A stretch of DNA of 64,000 bases from Tanytarsus gracilentus (Eukaryota > Arthropoda > Insecta > Diptera > Chironomidae), in NCBI GenBank assembly GCA_038502055.1, contig JAXRKN010000028.1, positions 434,001 through 498,000 of the forward strand, given 5' to 3'. Below the pieces are notes generated by a model, which was not told the origin of the DNA, searched no databases, and saw only the letters and a list, made by a program, of their open reading frames with translations. Within the stretch, counting starts at the first letter, position 1, and the number at the start of each line of letters is the position of its first letter. The translations under genes were made by a program, and so were the position numbers. Positions 23,184 to 34,691 of this stretch are shown one piece after another.

Positions 23184-25050
23184 TTTGTTATTTTAAGCAC
23201 TTTAAAGTTTAATCCTTTATTTTGATGGCTTAACTCTCATTTAGAATTTAAATCCCTGACAAATTATTTTAAAATTATGCGCTGCTGCGAAGAAAGATAG
23301 GAGTTTTGATAAAAACCGTCCTACCAGCTCACGGATCGTCGACTAACTGAGAAACATGTTTACATTACGGTGTGTATATAAAAACTACCAAACTACCAGT
23401 TATCAAAAATGCTAAAATCAAGTTGACTCGCAGGCAACAACCCTCATTCCACATGTGTGTATATTTTAGCTATGAGGCACCCCATAAATAATTCTTTGAG
23501 CCCTTCAGGGGTTGTTATAACGGCATTACGAGACCAATAGCTAACGAGATGAGAGTACTATATAGAATAATAGAAGGGACGCGGAGCGAGAGAGTGAGAC
23601 GACCTTAGCAAATGCATCTGCACCAACTTGATGGATTTTTCATTGAAATAAAAATTTTTCTTTTTACATTGTGCTCATTCGCAATCAAAATCACAAGGGT
23701 TGTAATGAGGAATGTTGACAGTTATTACACTAGATGTTAATCTCCTCCTGAATCCACTTTTCACGAGCAGCATTGTCAAAAATAATTTTCCTCTTTAATG
23801 TTTTCCCTTCGAGCTAAAAACTATGTCATGAATATGAATTATAGTGATAAAAAAAACATGTTGAGAAAATATTTTGTGAAAAATCCTTTTTTTTTAATTG
23901 GAATTTATAAAATAAATTAAAAGTTTTTGTTGAAAAATCAGCCCCGAATGAAATAATGCCTTAAAAAGTAACAAAATAAAAAGAGGATCTAAAAAATCCA
24001 TTTACGTCGGGTGGGTTTGATGATGATAGAGTGCAGAAGATACTTGAATAAAAAAGTTGCCTCTTAACAAGCACATTGAGAGAAAATAACTGAATAAAAT
24101 TGATAATTGCACGCATTGAATTTCAATTCCAACGTGGCTGTTTATTTAGATTATTTCGCTTAGGGGTCATTGGGTAAATTAAATGACGACACGCTGGTTT
24201 TAGTTTTTTTCATCTCTCGAATTTTTCACACTAAAAAATCTCCATTGTACACGGATAATCCCATCTTTAGTTCCAATTTCACAGCGCGTCCTGTATTTGA
24301 TTAACAAAGTTTCAGCATGAATGAATAAATTTTTTTCTCTCTCCCCTAATTGATTTCGAATCACTCGAAAAACTAGACTTCCTGACTCGCTTGCTTCACT
24401 AACAGGTGTTTAACGTTTATTTTAGTTATGTCTCTCTCTCGAGGGTCCTTAACAGAATGTGACTTTTTTGTTGTATGTTCATGTTGGTTGTAAAATAGTT
24501 TCATGCATGATTCTCCACGGTTTAACGTATTAGACTTTTTAAAAATTCATTAAGATTGGACAAACATGATGGAATTAAAGAGCGAGCGAAAAAATATTAT
24601 GAGGTCAAAAAAGAGGGTTGAAAATTTATTAAACTCTTAAGATTTTTTTTCTCTATAAACCAACCACTGAAAATTATCTGCAGCTGATTAAATATATCCT
24701 GAGAACATTTGCTTAAGCACCTTAATTGTGACATGCCGAAATTGAGCTCGATTATTGTTTAATTAGGATCGATTACTTTTAAATATTTGTTTTCTAGTTG
24801 TTCGAAAAAATTGGCTGCACGCGTCATCGCACGTGTCTCGGATGATTATTATTTAACACGCAACATGTGCGAACGTCGTTGGCCACTTGAGAAGTGAAAG
24901 CCTCTTATTAACACTTTGACGATCACCGCAGATGTCAAAATAAAAAGATTCATTGAGTTCTTTTTCAAAAAAAGTTTCTTGCATTTTATTTCTAATTTTA
25001 AATCACATTTGAGAGCCGTAACAAAAACAGAGAATTTTCATGAGAATATT
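23184..25050. other. Intergenic, upstream of tap
   Basis: About 1.9 kb without a gene. A TATATA sequence near 23370-23378 could serve the tap promoter, roughly 190 bp before the ATG. A CAGCTG E-box occurs near 24680. A proneural gene would be expected to have enhancers here, but nothing specific can be shown from the sequence. Confidence 0.4.
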
Positions 25051-25408
25051 TTACCACCAGTAGCTATATGGACGGTGAGCATAAGGCCAGTAATCGCTTG
25101 AGTAGTAGCTATACGATGGATATCCATAGTATCCTGGCCAACCTCCATAATAGCCGTGATAAGCCGATTCAGATCCTTCCAAATCTTTCTTATCTTCGCC
25201 ATTCTTCAAGTCATCGATATTTTCTGGTGCTGGCACTGCTGCTCTTTTTAATTCTCGTGGCACTCGTGGAGATGGAATGGCATGTGAGATAGCAAAAAGG
25301 GAGAGAATCACAAAAAGCAATGTCTAGATTTTTTTTGGAAAAGGATGAAATTAATTTTTTTAAATTAAATTCTTCGTTTAAAATTTTTTTTTCACTCACA
25401 AATTTCAT
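25051..25408 (-). CDS. Small secreted Gly/Tyr/Trp-rich peptide
   Basis: Two exons: 25400-25408 encodes MKF, and 25051-25323 encodes the rest, 93 residues in total. The N-terminus MKFTLLFVILSLFAISHA is a clear signal peptide with predicted cleavage after SHA. The mature part has a dibasic LKR site, an acidic Lys/Asp/Glu segment, and a C-terminal region of about 40 residues dominated by Tyr, Gly, Pro, Ser and Trp ending YSYWW. Such architecture occurs in insect cuticle proteins, in neuropeptide-like precursors of the NPLP type, and in Gly/Tyr-rich antimicrobial peptides; I cannot choose among them. The start is fixed by the 9-nt first exon, a common layout for small secreted dipteran genes. Confidence 0.85.
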
Positions 25409-25480
25409 TTTGTCGATATTTTTAAGCTGACACTTGAGGATTCAAAACTATTTGAGTTATCTGTTGCTAACACCTTGTTA

Positions 25481-25518
25481 AACTGATACCAATCGTTCAA
25501 CTTAGCTCCATTATATAC
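25481..25518 (-). promoter_or_regulatory. TATA plus initiator for the small secreted peptide gene
   Basis: On the minus strand GTATATAA (25518-25511) is followed about 34 bp downstream by TCAGTT (25486-25481), matching the arthropod initiator TCAGT. The predicted transcription start near 25484 gives a 5' leader of about 76 nt. The spacing is the classic one for focused Pol II promoters. Confidence 0.7.
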
Positions 25519-26916
25519 AAAAAGTTCTCTCAACATTTTGCCTCGCCACAACATAAGCGAGAGAGAGAATATTATTTGCAAATTAGATTCTGAACGTTCT
25601 CATCGTGATGCTCGCGTATGGGAAAAAAAATATTTTGTCTCTTTTTTAAAGAACACACAAAAAAATATTTAAAAATAATAAAGCCCTTTAAACAATAAAT
25701 AATTAAGAATGCAAGACTTCGTCAACACAAATTATTCTGAGCTGTACTTGAACTCGAAAAATTTTTATCTGTCTGTGGAAAAAATTCATGATCAAAAATG
25801 CCGTCTCTGAATAAAAACTTGACAGTGATTTGGCTGGAAACAATAGGGCCGTAAATTACTTAATAGTGGCTAATTTTATTTTTACGTAATTATTTATGTA
25901 CGATTGGTTAACACGTCGTTGGTATTTGACCGCATTCTAAATAGAATCGCTCGTGGTGCACCTCAGTAAATTGCTTAATTATCAATTCCATTCTCTCGTG
26001 CATCATGTTTATTTATCTAGAGATAATTATGTCCCGAGACAGATTCTAAATTATTCACAATATATCGATTCTAATAGCTGTTGAATATTCTGGAAAATAA
26101 AATCTAGGGAAAAAGTTTTTAAATCTATTTCCGAAATTTTCAAGTTTTATTAATCATTCAAAATTGGGTATCAAACATCAATTAGCATATTCCTCAGTTT
26201 CAGATGGGTAAAATTTAATAAATTTGTAAGTTTCATGATATTTTAAAGTACTGGCTGTTTGTGCAAAACATTAAAGTTTTATGCGATATAATTTTTCCAT
26301 CCTTAAAGATTAATAATAAATAATTTTTGAGGAATTAATGAGAAATCACCACAGCAAGTAAATCAAAATTTCCTTTTTGAAGCAAAGTTGATGATTTTTT
26401 TCTTACATACAGCGGAAAAAGCTCTTAATTAATGTTACAAAATAAAAATATCAAGTGTCTTTAATATATTATTCCTTTTTACCGATTTAAAATTTCAACA
26501 TAAATCCGTTACAATGATTTTATAGAATGTTTAAATAATACGATCTTTTTTTTGTGGAAAGATTACTTCGTAAATTTGATAACAATTGTTAAAATTTTGA
26601 AACATCTAATGGTTGGAAGTTTAGGGGAAGGATAATTTTTTTAATGTTCGAATAAAATTTGTAAAAGTTAAATGATGAAAATTTTCAAGATATTTCGAGG
26701 AACTTGAGATTTCTAATACTTTATCATGTGATTGATGTTTCTTCGTGGCTTTTAAGTTTGATTCTTTGGATGGCATTATAGTAGAAAATCTTGAAAATTT
26801 TATCATTTAATAATGTTAAATTTACCAAATTTATGGAATAATTCTTCAAATCTTTTGAAGTTAATCGCAATGACAAAATTCACTAAAGTTATTGTCTTTT
26901 ATTTTTTTCGAACTCT
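25519..26916. other. Intergenic, peptide gene to iPLA2 3' end
   Basis: AT-rich with no supportable ORF or RNA gene. It includes the promoter-distal region of the peptide gene and the 3' flank of iPLA2. Confidence 0.5.
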
Positions 26917-29900
26917 TTACTTTAGCATATTTATCATTTCAATAACTTTATTCCGATTTTGGAACATGTATGCCTTAGTTTCCCACATCATATTAATGAG
27001 CTGTTAAAAAGAAATAAATTAGAAAATATTTTACCTAAAAAATATATAACTCACCGGTGCATCCATTTTTTCGTCCATTGCAATGTCCACAGACAGTTGT
27101 GGATTAAAACGGAAATATGGAACTCCGATCTAGTTCAAAAAGAATTATTAGAAATCGACTAATGTTTTAAATTTCAAGCGAAAATTACCATACTGCACCA
27201 AGCTCTGGCTCTGTCAATAACTCTTCCATCGGCCATTGTTGCTTGATCAACGAGTAAGTTCCCAATAGCGGAAATTCCGTATGCTAATTTTGCAGTGTCC
27301 CAGATACTATCGGGTCTAAAAACGTCGATTTCCTTTAGTTCTGTTGTCGGAGGAATGCCAGTTCCGAGCGATACCTTTTTAAAACAATGACTTAATTAGA
27401 TTCACGCGTTTGTTAATTAATTCTGACACTTACAACAATCGAGACTGGAACAGCCTCTTGTTTTCTATTTACTGAATGTAAAGCCATGTTGTACTCATGT
27501 ATTTCAGTTATTGAGTCGAGTGTTGGATTGTTGGCTTGGGATTTAAATTTAATTTTAATGAAATATTTCATTATATAAAAGTTTATTAAAACGCACCGAT
27601 TAATCCGCCATCGAGAAAGCGTCCAAACGCTCGAAAATAGGATGGAGCAGCGCCTATTAGATTTAAAAATGTTAATTGACGCATTAGGATTTTTTGTTTT
27701 CTTACCAGTAGCTCTGGCAGCTCGCCAAATGAGTTGATTTTCTGAGAATGGAAATTAGTGCGCATAAAATTTTCATTCGTTAAAATATTTAATGCAATTC
27801 AATAACCTGGTGCAGGAGGTGGAATTCTACGATTTGTTGTTGGCGTCGTAATGCCAAGAATATCCGATGCAGACTTATAGTTTTTAAATAAATGCAAGTC
27901 AACTGGTTTACGATCTGCCATAACTGCACTGACCATGATCTTAGGATGTTTAATTTCGCTCATCACCGTGTACTCGCCTAGATTCTCCTTCAACACAGTT
28001 TCGAGGGGATCGCTCGCGTAAGGTCGCGAACCAACAAAAGCTAAATCTTTCATCCTCAGATACAGACACATGCATTGTTTCATCGTTTTTCCAGTGCCGA
28101 TAGCGAGAGCCAAAATGCCACCTGTTGAATAATCAATCATTACATAGACATGCAAAGAGTTATGGAAACTTACCTGTTGATGTACCAGCAACCCAGTCGA
28201 AAAGATGATTTATGGGAGTTTGAGAGAGTTGTTCAACTTCCAGCAGCAATTGAACAAGTACCAAGCCCCGAATGCCGCCACCATCGAGACACAGTAACCT
28301 TCCGCGACCGATTGGACATTCAAGTTCCTCTTCACTAATGGTTGTCTCATCTTCGTCCTGCATTTTATCATCATTTTCATCCTCGATAGTTGAGGTTCCC
28401 TTGTCCAACGTCGGCACTTCCTTCTTTGCAGCAGCCTGTATTTTGGATGTAAACATACCCAAAAGTTGATCCATGACACTTGCTCCTTTTTGCTCCGCAG
28501 TCGTGTCAATTGGAATTGGTGGTTCTTTCGGAAAACGAACATTTTGCAACAAACTTGGAATGCTATTACGACCGCGTACAAATTGTGATGATGTTGCTGC
28601 CAACATTTGTTGAATTGCTTCTCTTTGCTCGGTGGTTTCCGGTTGTGCGGGTGGAATTCCATTATAGACGCCTTTAGCATTGCATCCAGGTGGACATGAT
28701 TTGCTTGTCTCCGGACATCTCTTAGCACCCAAAGAATGTAAAATGTATAGAATCATATCATCATTAGTGCCAGATGCCTCTTTTCCGACCATATGACGAG
28801 CCGTTTGATCATTCTTATTTTTCATGTTAATATCACATCCAAACACCACAAGACATTGCACGATTGGAATAAATTTCTTTTCCACCGCAATGTGGAGAGC
28901 GGTATTTCCATCCTTATCTCGAAGATCAATTTCTGCTTCGTGTGCTAGAAGAGACACTACACATTCGAGTTGATTTTTAGCAACCATTACATGGAGTGCT
29001 GCGCGACCATTAAAATCAAGTGCATTTATGTGACAGCCACGCTGAATGAGTGCTTCAAGGACTTCACGAGAAGACGCCCAATGCAGGGGCGTGCCGCCAT
29101 TCTTCATTTCATTTGAGTTTATTTTATTGGGATTTGTCTGCATATATTCAGCCACAGATCCTGTTGGACTCGATGTCGACGGCTGACGATTGCCCGAATT
29201 TCCACCATTCACATGCTTCGCTGTGATATTACAATCGGCTCCAGCGCAAAGCAAAGCATGCACACAATCGGGATTATTACTCATACATGCCGAATGAAGC
29301 GGTGTAATCCCTTCCAAGTTTATGTGGTTCAGGTTTACGACAGTCTTGCTCGTTAAAATAACAATCATCTCTTTTGATGTATTTGCAGCATAATGAAAAA
29401 TGCCATTGCTATTGTAGTCGACGTGGTCCAATTTAACTGCATGAAGAAGTGCTTTGACCATCTCAATGTTCTTTGACTTTATAGCCAATTGAAATGGCGT
29501 CATGTACTTGCTATGATCAGGATAGTCTAGGAGTTCAGCGACATTTGGATTTGATAAATAGTCAACGAGATTATAGTACGAAACGAGATGTGCCAAAGAC
29601 CATGAGGGATGTTCTGTTAAGAGATCACATACTTTTTGCAATCCTGGAATATTATAGTATTGCGAAACCATTGCGACAAAGTTGGGTACGCGGTGTTCAA
29701 AAGCTTCAAAGCGCTCGAAAGCTTCCACTTGAGTTTCCGCTCGATATAGACTGAAAGTGAATGAATGAGTCATTGATTGTTCAGAAATTTATAATGCGTA
29801 CCTATATGACGAATTGAGGGTTTCACTCGCAGGCCGATAAAGGATGATCTCATAGTACTTTTTACTGCTCTTTGTTGTCACTATCGAGTCTGAAGTTAAG

Positions 29901-30470
29901 GGTGGCGCATAGAGCACCATTGAGTCATCTCTATGTATGACATTATAATTGGCTATCGACTCCAAATTCTTTTCGACTACTTTGTTCGGCGGTATGTCTC
30001 CCGTCAAAAGATTCTTGAGCACTGAAAAAGAAAGGAGAAAATTAAGTTGTTTAAATTCAACAATCAGTGTAAACATTTTATGCTCGGTGAAGCACACAAG
30101 TGCTGGAAAATTGCATGCAATCATTGTTGTGTTAGCGTGATACCCGCGAAGGTAGCATTGTCGTTGATTAACAATTGTGAATTATTAAAAATTATCATTA
30201 CTGATTCAAAATTATTGAATTAAGTGGATATCATAAAATTGCGCAGCCATACCCACAAGAGGCTTCTGATATGAAATTTTCAAAGTTGCAAAAGTTGGCT
30301 TTTTCCGGCTATTATCGCATGACAATTTTTTTCTAAATATGTTCAGAAAAACATTTCTAAAGTTGACCTTCAGCCAGATCGAATAGTCTCGGGTTATCAA
30401 AGGAAAGCAAACAAAGTGACTAATGACAAACGAATTTCATTAAATAGCGCAATAACTTACCATTAAACAT
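26917..30470 (-). CDS. iPLA2-VIA: Calcium-independent phospholipase A2 (ankyrin + patatin)
   Basis: Group VI phospholipase A2 / PLA2G6 ortholog; it hydrolyses glycerophospholipids at sn-2 and supports membrane remodelling and mitochondrial health. Exon 1 is only 10 nt (30461-30470, ATGTTTAATG) and joins VLKNLLTGDIPP. A run of ankyrin repeats follows (for example TPFQLAIKSKNIEMVKALL, TPLHSACMSNNPDCVHALL and TALHIAVEKKFIPIVQCLV). The patatin domain has the oxyanion motif DGGGIRGL, the nucleophile motif GTSTG and the catalytic Asp in FLDGGLIANNP (split by an intron near 27597). The last exon encodes LINMMWETKAYMFQNRNKVI and ends at 26917. The Ser/Asp dyad is intact, so it should be active. A hydrophilic Asp/Glu-rich linker precedes the patatin domain. 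Confidence 0.94.
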
Positions 30471-31240
30471 TTTTCTCGGTAATCTTTTTTTAAATTACGC
30501 TTTTATTTGAACACTTTTCGATATTACGAAAAATAAAAGTTAACTAACACTTCTCAAATCCTTAAATTTAAATTCTTTTACATCCGTCTGTTGTTTTTCT
30601 TTTTTTCTTTCTCTTAGAATTTACTCGAACTGTTTGAGATTTTTGGGAGAACACATTAAAATTTGAATTTTAAGCGAACGTTATTTTATTTTAGTGTCGT
30701 TGATTGATTTGTAAATTTTTAAAAATTTTCTAATTTTTGATGGTCTCCAAATAAATTCATTTTCAAAAGATTTAACTTTAAATTTAATGTAGTTAAATGT
30801 CATTAATACCAAAAATAATAACAACTAACTCACCAATTTTCACATAATAGCCGGAAGTCTCTAAAGTTGTCCTAATAAATCTAATTACTATGTATATGTT
30901 CCTTACATAGCCCATTAACCCATCACTGAAAATTTTAAACAATGATTACTGAGTGAAATTTGTCAGTTTTTTACTTTTCATTCATAAATTCCCATAAATT
31001 CGTAAAAATTTCTTAAACTTTCAAATTCAAAATAATTTTTTAACGTCTTCGTATTTTTTAAATTTTCAGAGAAGGAGGAGAAATTTACGAAACTTCTACA
31101 CCACAAAATGGTCGACATAAGAAATCATCACTATTTGCTCCGCTTGATTTGTAAGTAAATGAAAAAATATTTAATTAGGCAAGTTTTTACGCACAAAATC
31201 GCACCAATAACAGCATAAAGATTTCCATTCGGACACGAGA
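30471..31240. promoter_or_regulatory. Divergent region iPLA2 / Bre1 with an exon-like segment
   Basis: 770 bp between two divergent start codons. Most of it is AT-rich. At 31070-31151 a segment bounded by a good acceptor (AAATTTTCAG) and a donor (GTAAGT) looks like an exon. It contains a short ATG ORF (31108 to about 31158) and, in another frame, an open stretch EGGEIYETSTPQNGRHKKSS. It is probably a 5' UTR exon or uORF of Bre1. Confidence 0.45.
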
Positions 31241-34200
31241 ATGTCTAAGAGACCGCCAGAAGAAGCCTTAGCGACGAGTGCGCCCACAAAAAAGGTAAAA
31301 TAAAAATCGATTGAATTTCGTCTTGAGAAAATTGTATTAAATGGCCACTAATTTCTTAGGTTGCAACAACCTATCTTCCACACACCATCGGTCCGGTGTC
31401 GAATTCAACCGAATTGGACATAAATGTGCTGAAATTTCAAAATAAAAAATTAGCCAATGTAAGTTTGATTTTTCTTCTTATTTTTATTTCCGCCCCAATT
31501 ATAAGCACGTATCCCATCTCCAAACTAAATCCTTTTAGCGTATCGAGCAAAGGAAGCGAACAGAAAATGAGCTACGAGCCCGAATCGATCAGCTCGAGAG
31601 TCGTCAGACGCAGGACGACGCGGTACTGAATGCCGTCAATCGCTATTGGAATCAATTTAACGAGGACATTCGAATTTTACTGCAGCGATTTGATGCCGAA
31701 ACGGCTGATGAACAGGAGAGTAAAAATGAGAGTGAAGTCACGACTTCTTTCCTTGCACAATTGTCCACCTGGGATAAGACGGAACTCGATGAGAACCTTG
31801 CAAATAGAGTACAAATTTCGAAGCGTGCCGTTGGCAAAATCATTCAAGTCTTCGATCGACTCATGCAGCGAAACGACAAGATCCTGCAGATTGTTAAGGG
31901 CGAAGGTGGTGAAATTGTTGTCGACATTGAAGCGATATTGCGGAATCAAATCGAAGAAGTCATGAAGGAAAATAGAAATCTTCAGGAGAAGAATATGGAA
32001 TTGCACTCTAAGAATCAAACGGTTATGCTTAATGAGGCAAAACTTTTAGAGTCACTGGCCGCGCACGAGACAGCCGAGGCCGAATTAAAGCACAAAATCG
32101 ATGGACTCGAGTATGAACTCGAAAAGGTTCGGTGTCGTAATGACAAGTTGGAAAATCATTTGGCGGAAGCTATTGAGAAAATCAAAAATGTCACTGTTCT
32201 CGGCAGTGATAGTAAGAATGATAAGCCGGGTGGCAGTGGAGCCACGATGACAACTGTCGCTGCATTGCATCTGGAAGAACTCAAGAAGGAACTCGATGAG
32301 TATAAGGAGCTGTCGGCAAATCGTTTGCAAGAAATCGATAAACTCAATGAGGAGAAAGCCAGCTATGTCAATGAGATTGATAAATTAAAGATGGATACGC
32401 GTCATTTGCCCGAATCTGTCATTGTCGAAACGACAGAATATAAAATACTTCAATCTCAATTTTCCGTGCTCTACAATGAGAGTATGCAAATTAATACGAT
32501 GCTCGATGAGGCACGTGCACAATTGGTGAAGAGCAAGACCGAATATCAGCGCTACATTGAGTATCTCGAGAGTAATGAATTGGATGAACAGAAGAAGCTA
32601 CGCAATGAGCTTTTACAGAAGCAGTATGTACTCGATCAAACGCGAAAAGAGTTTGAAAATTTGCGCAATAAATACGAACAAAATTTAGCGGCCAATGAGC
32701 AAACGGCTCCAATTAATCGGGAGATGCGGCAACTCATTACATCACTCCAGAATCGGAATGGACAATTTAAGAAGGAAATACAGCGCTATAAGCGCAAGTA
32801 CAAAGATCTTGGAACTGAAAATACCAAACTTCGTAAGGATTTCGATGAAATGGAAGCGAAAATGAATGCAGCTGGCGTTAAGACGGAAAAGGATGTAAAG
32901 AATGAGAGTACGTCGAGTGCGAATGAAGACGCAGACATGATGGATGTCAAAAATGTTAAGGATGAGAGTTCCGCAGAAGGTTCCAAAACAATCAAATCAG
33001 AACCGGGCGATGAAAATGATTCCGACAATGAGGACAAGAGTTCGCTGACATCAAATGAAAAGGCCAGCATCGATACGACAGTTAAGAAAGAGGAGGGAAC
33101 TCAAGCAGGTGCTGCAGGAGGAGCTGCTGCAAATGCCCTTGCTAGCGCAACAAGTTTAGCTAAAATCGAGAAAGAAAATAGGGATCTTAAGGTACAACTG
33201 AAGAAGGCACTGAATGATCTCAAAGACACAAAAGTTGTCATGGACACGTATAAGGGTGTGAGCAAAGAGCAGCGAGATAAGGTCGCTTTAATGGCCGCCG
33301 AAAAGAAAGCCCGCCAAGAGATCGAAGAACTTAAGGCACAGCTGAAAAAAATTCAAGAGACAAAGCGAGAAGATCGGAAGGATAGGAGGGTGGACGAGGA
33401 CATGATGCGAAAAATAAAACAGCTGGAAGACAAAAATATTGAACTTCAAAAACAAATGGCGGCGCAAAAGGTTATTGATGGCCAGTACGGGTATAGACCT
33501 TTCGTTGGATCAAACGTGAGTTTTGTGAATTCTCTCCAAAAAACTTTAAAATTTTAATTTTCAATTTTTTAATTACTTAAAGCAGGAGGAAGAAGCTCTT
33601 TTGAATGAGATTGAATTGACGGGACAGGCGTATGACGAGATGCAGGAGCAGAATGATCGACTTCTGCAGCAACTTAGTAGTAAGGATGACGCTAATTTTA
33701 AACTAATTACCGATCGTATTAACGCGAGTCAGAAGGAAGCTCTTTTGTCTGCCCAAATCAATGATTTAGAGAAACAAGTAATTATTAAAAATTATTTAAA
33801 TCTAAATAGTTTAATTTTTAAATAAATTAATTTCTCACAGATTCAATACCAAGAACATCAAATGGAAACCTTAATTACATTAAAAAGAAAGCTCGAGGAG
33901 AAGGAAAAAATTTTGATAAGTACTATCGGAAATTTAGAAAAGGAAGTGGATTTAAAGCAAAAATCTATGGAAACCTATAAGCGCAAGGTAATAATTATTT
34001 TCACTGCATATTTAAACAATTATAATAATTTAAATTCATAAATAGGCAACTGAATCAGCTCAGTCGGCGCAAGAACTGAAAATGCATTTGGAAAAATACG
34101 TGACCATGTTGGTCGAAACGCAGCAGATGATGGATCAGAAAGCGACAAGATTCATGCAGGAATCGAACAAGAGTAAAAATCTCATGGAAGAGCTTAATGT

Positions 34201-34474
34201 CTACAAGCGAAAGCTCGATCGCATGAAAAATATGGAAATGGAAATGAGTGGTGCCACTATTGACGAAGTAATTCTTCAGGAGAACCGTGAATACAAAGAA
34301 GCACTAACGTGCGACTCATGCAAGGTAAAACAAAAAGATGCCGTTCTGACAAAATGTTTCCACGTATTCTGCTACGAATGTCTCCGAAATCGTTACGACT
34401 CTCGACAGAGAAAGTGTCCAAAATGTAATGCTGCATTCGGCGCCAACGACTTCCATAGACTCTACTTGACGTAA
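31241..34474 (+). CDS. Bre1: E3 ubiquitin-protein ligase Bre1 (RNF20/40)
   Basis: Nuclear E3 ligase that monoubiquitinates histone H2B, working with the E2 Rad6 at transcribed genes. The protein starts MSKRPPEEALATSAPTKK, continues as a very long coiled coil (most of 31500-34250) and ends in a C3HC4 RING: CDSCKVKQKDAVLTKCFHVF, then CYECLRNRYDSRQRKCPKC, with the family terminus DFHRLYLT. All eight zinc ligands are present. Seven or more exons; the largest is at about 31539-33513. A Ser/Asp/Glu-rich disordered segment lies between coils (about 32890-33090), with Lys-Xaa-Glu motifs (IKSEPGD, VKKEEG) that resemble SUMO sites. Its 3' end is 217 bp from the GCP6 3' end, which is convergent. Confidence 0.94.
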
Positions 34475-34691
34475 ATATATTTGCCTCCTGCCTCAGACAA
34501 AAAAAAATATCCGAAGTAAATTCTCTCAATTTAACTTTTATAATTTTCCTCTTTTTTATATAAATATTTAATGAACCTAAACTTTAATATGCTAAAATAT
34601 CTAGTAATAATAAAAAATTCACAATTTCAACATCAAAGAGAAGTAGTGACTTTTAATACCTTTTTTTAATATTTAAATTTTAACAGTGTTT

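Noticed and set aside
31630..31965. Alternative-frame ORF within Bre1 coding sequence
   Set aside because: It overlaps the conserved coiled-coil frame of Bre1 and contains no recognisable domain.
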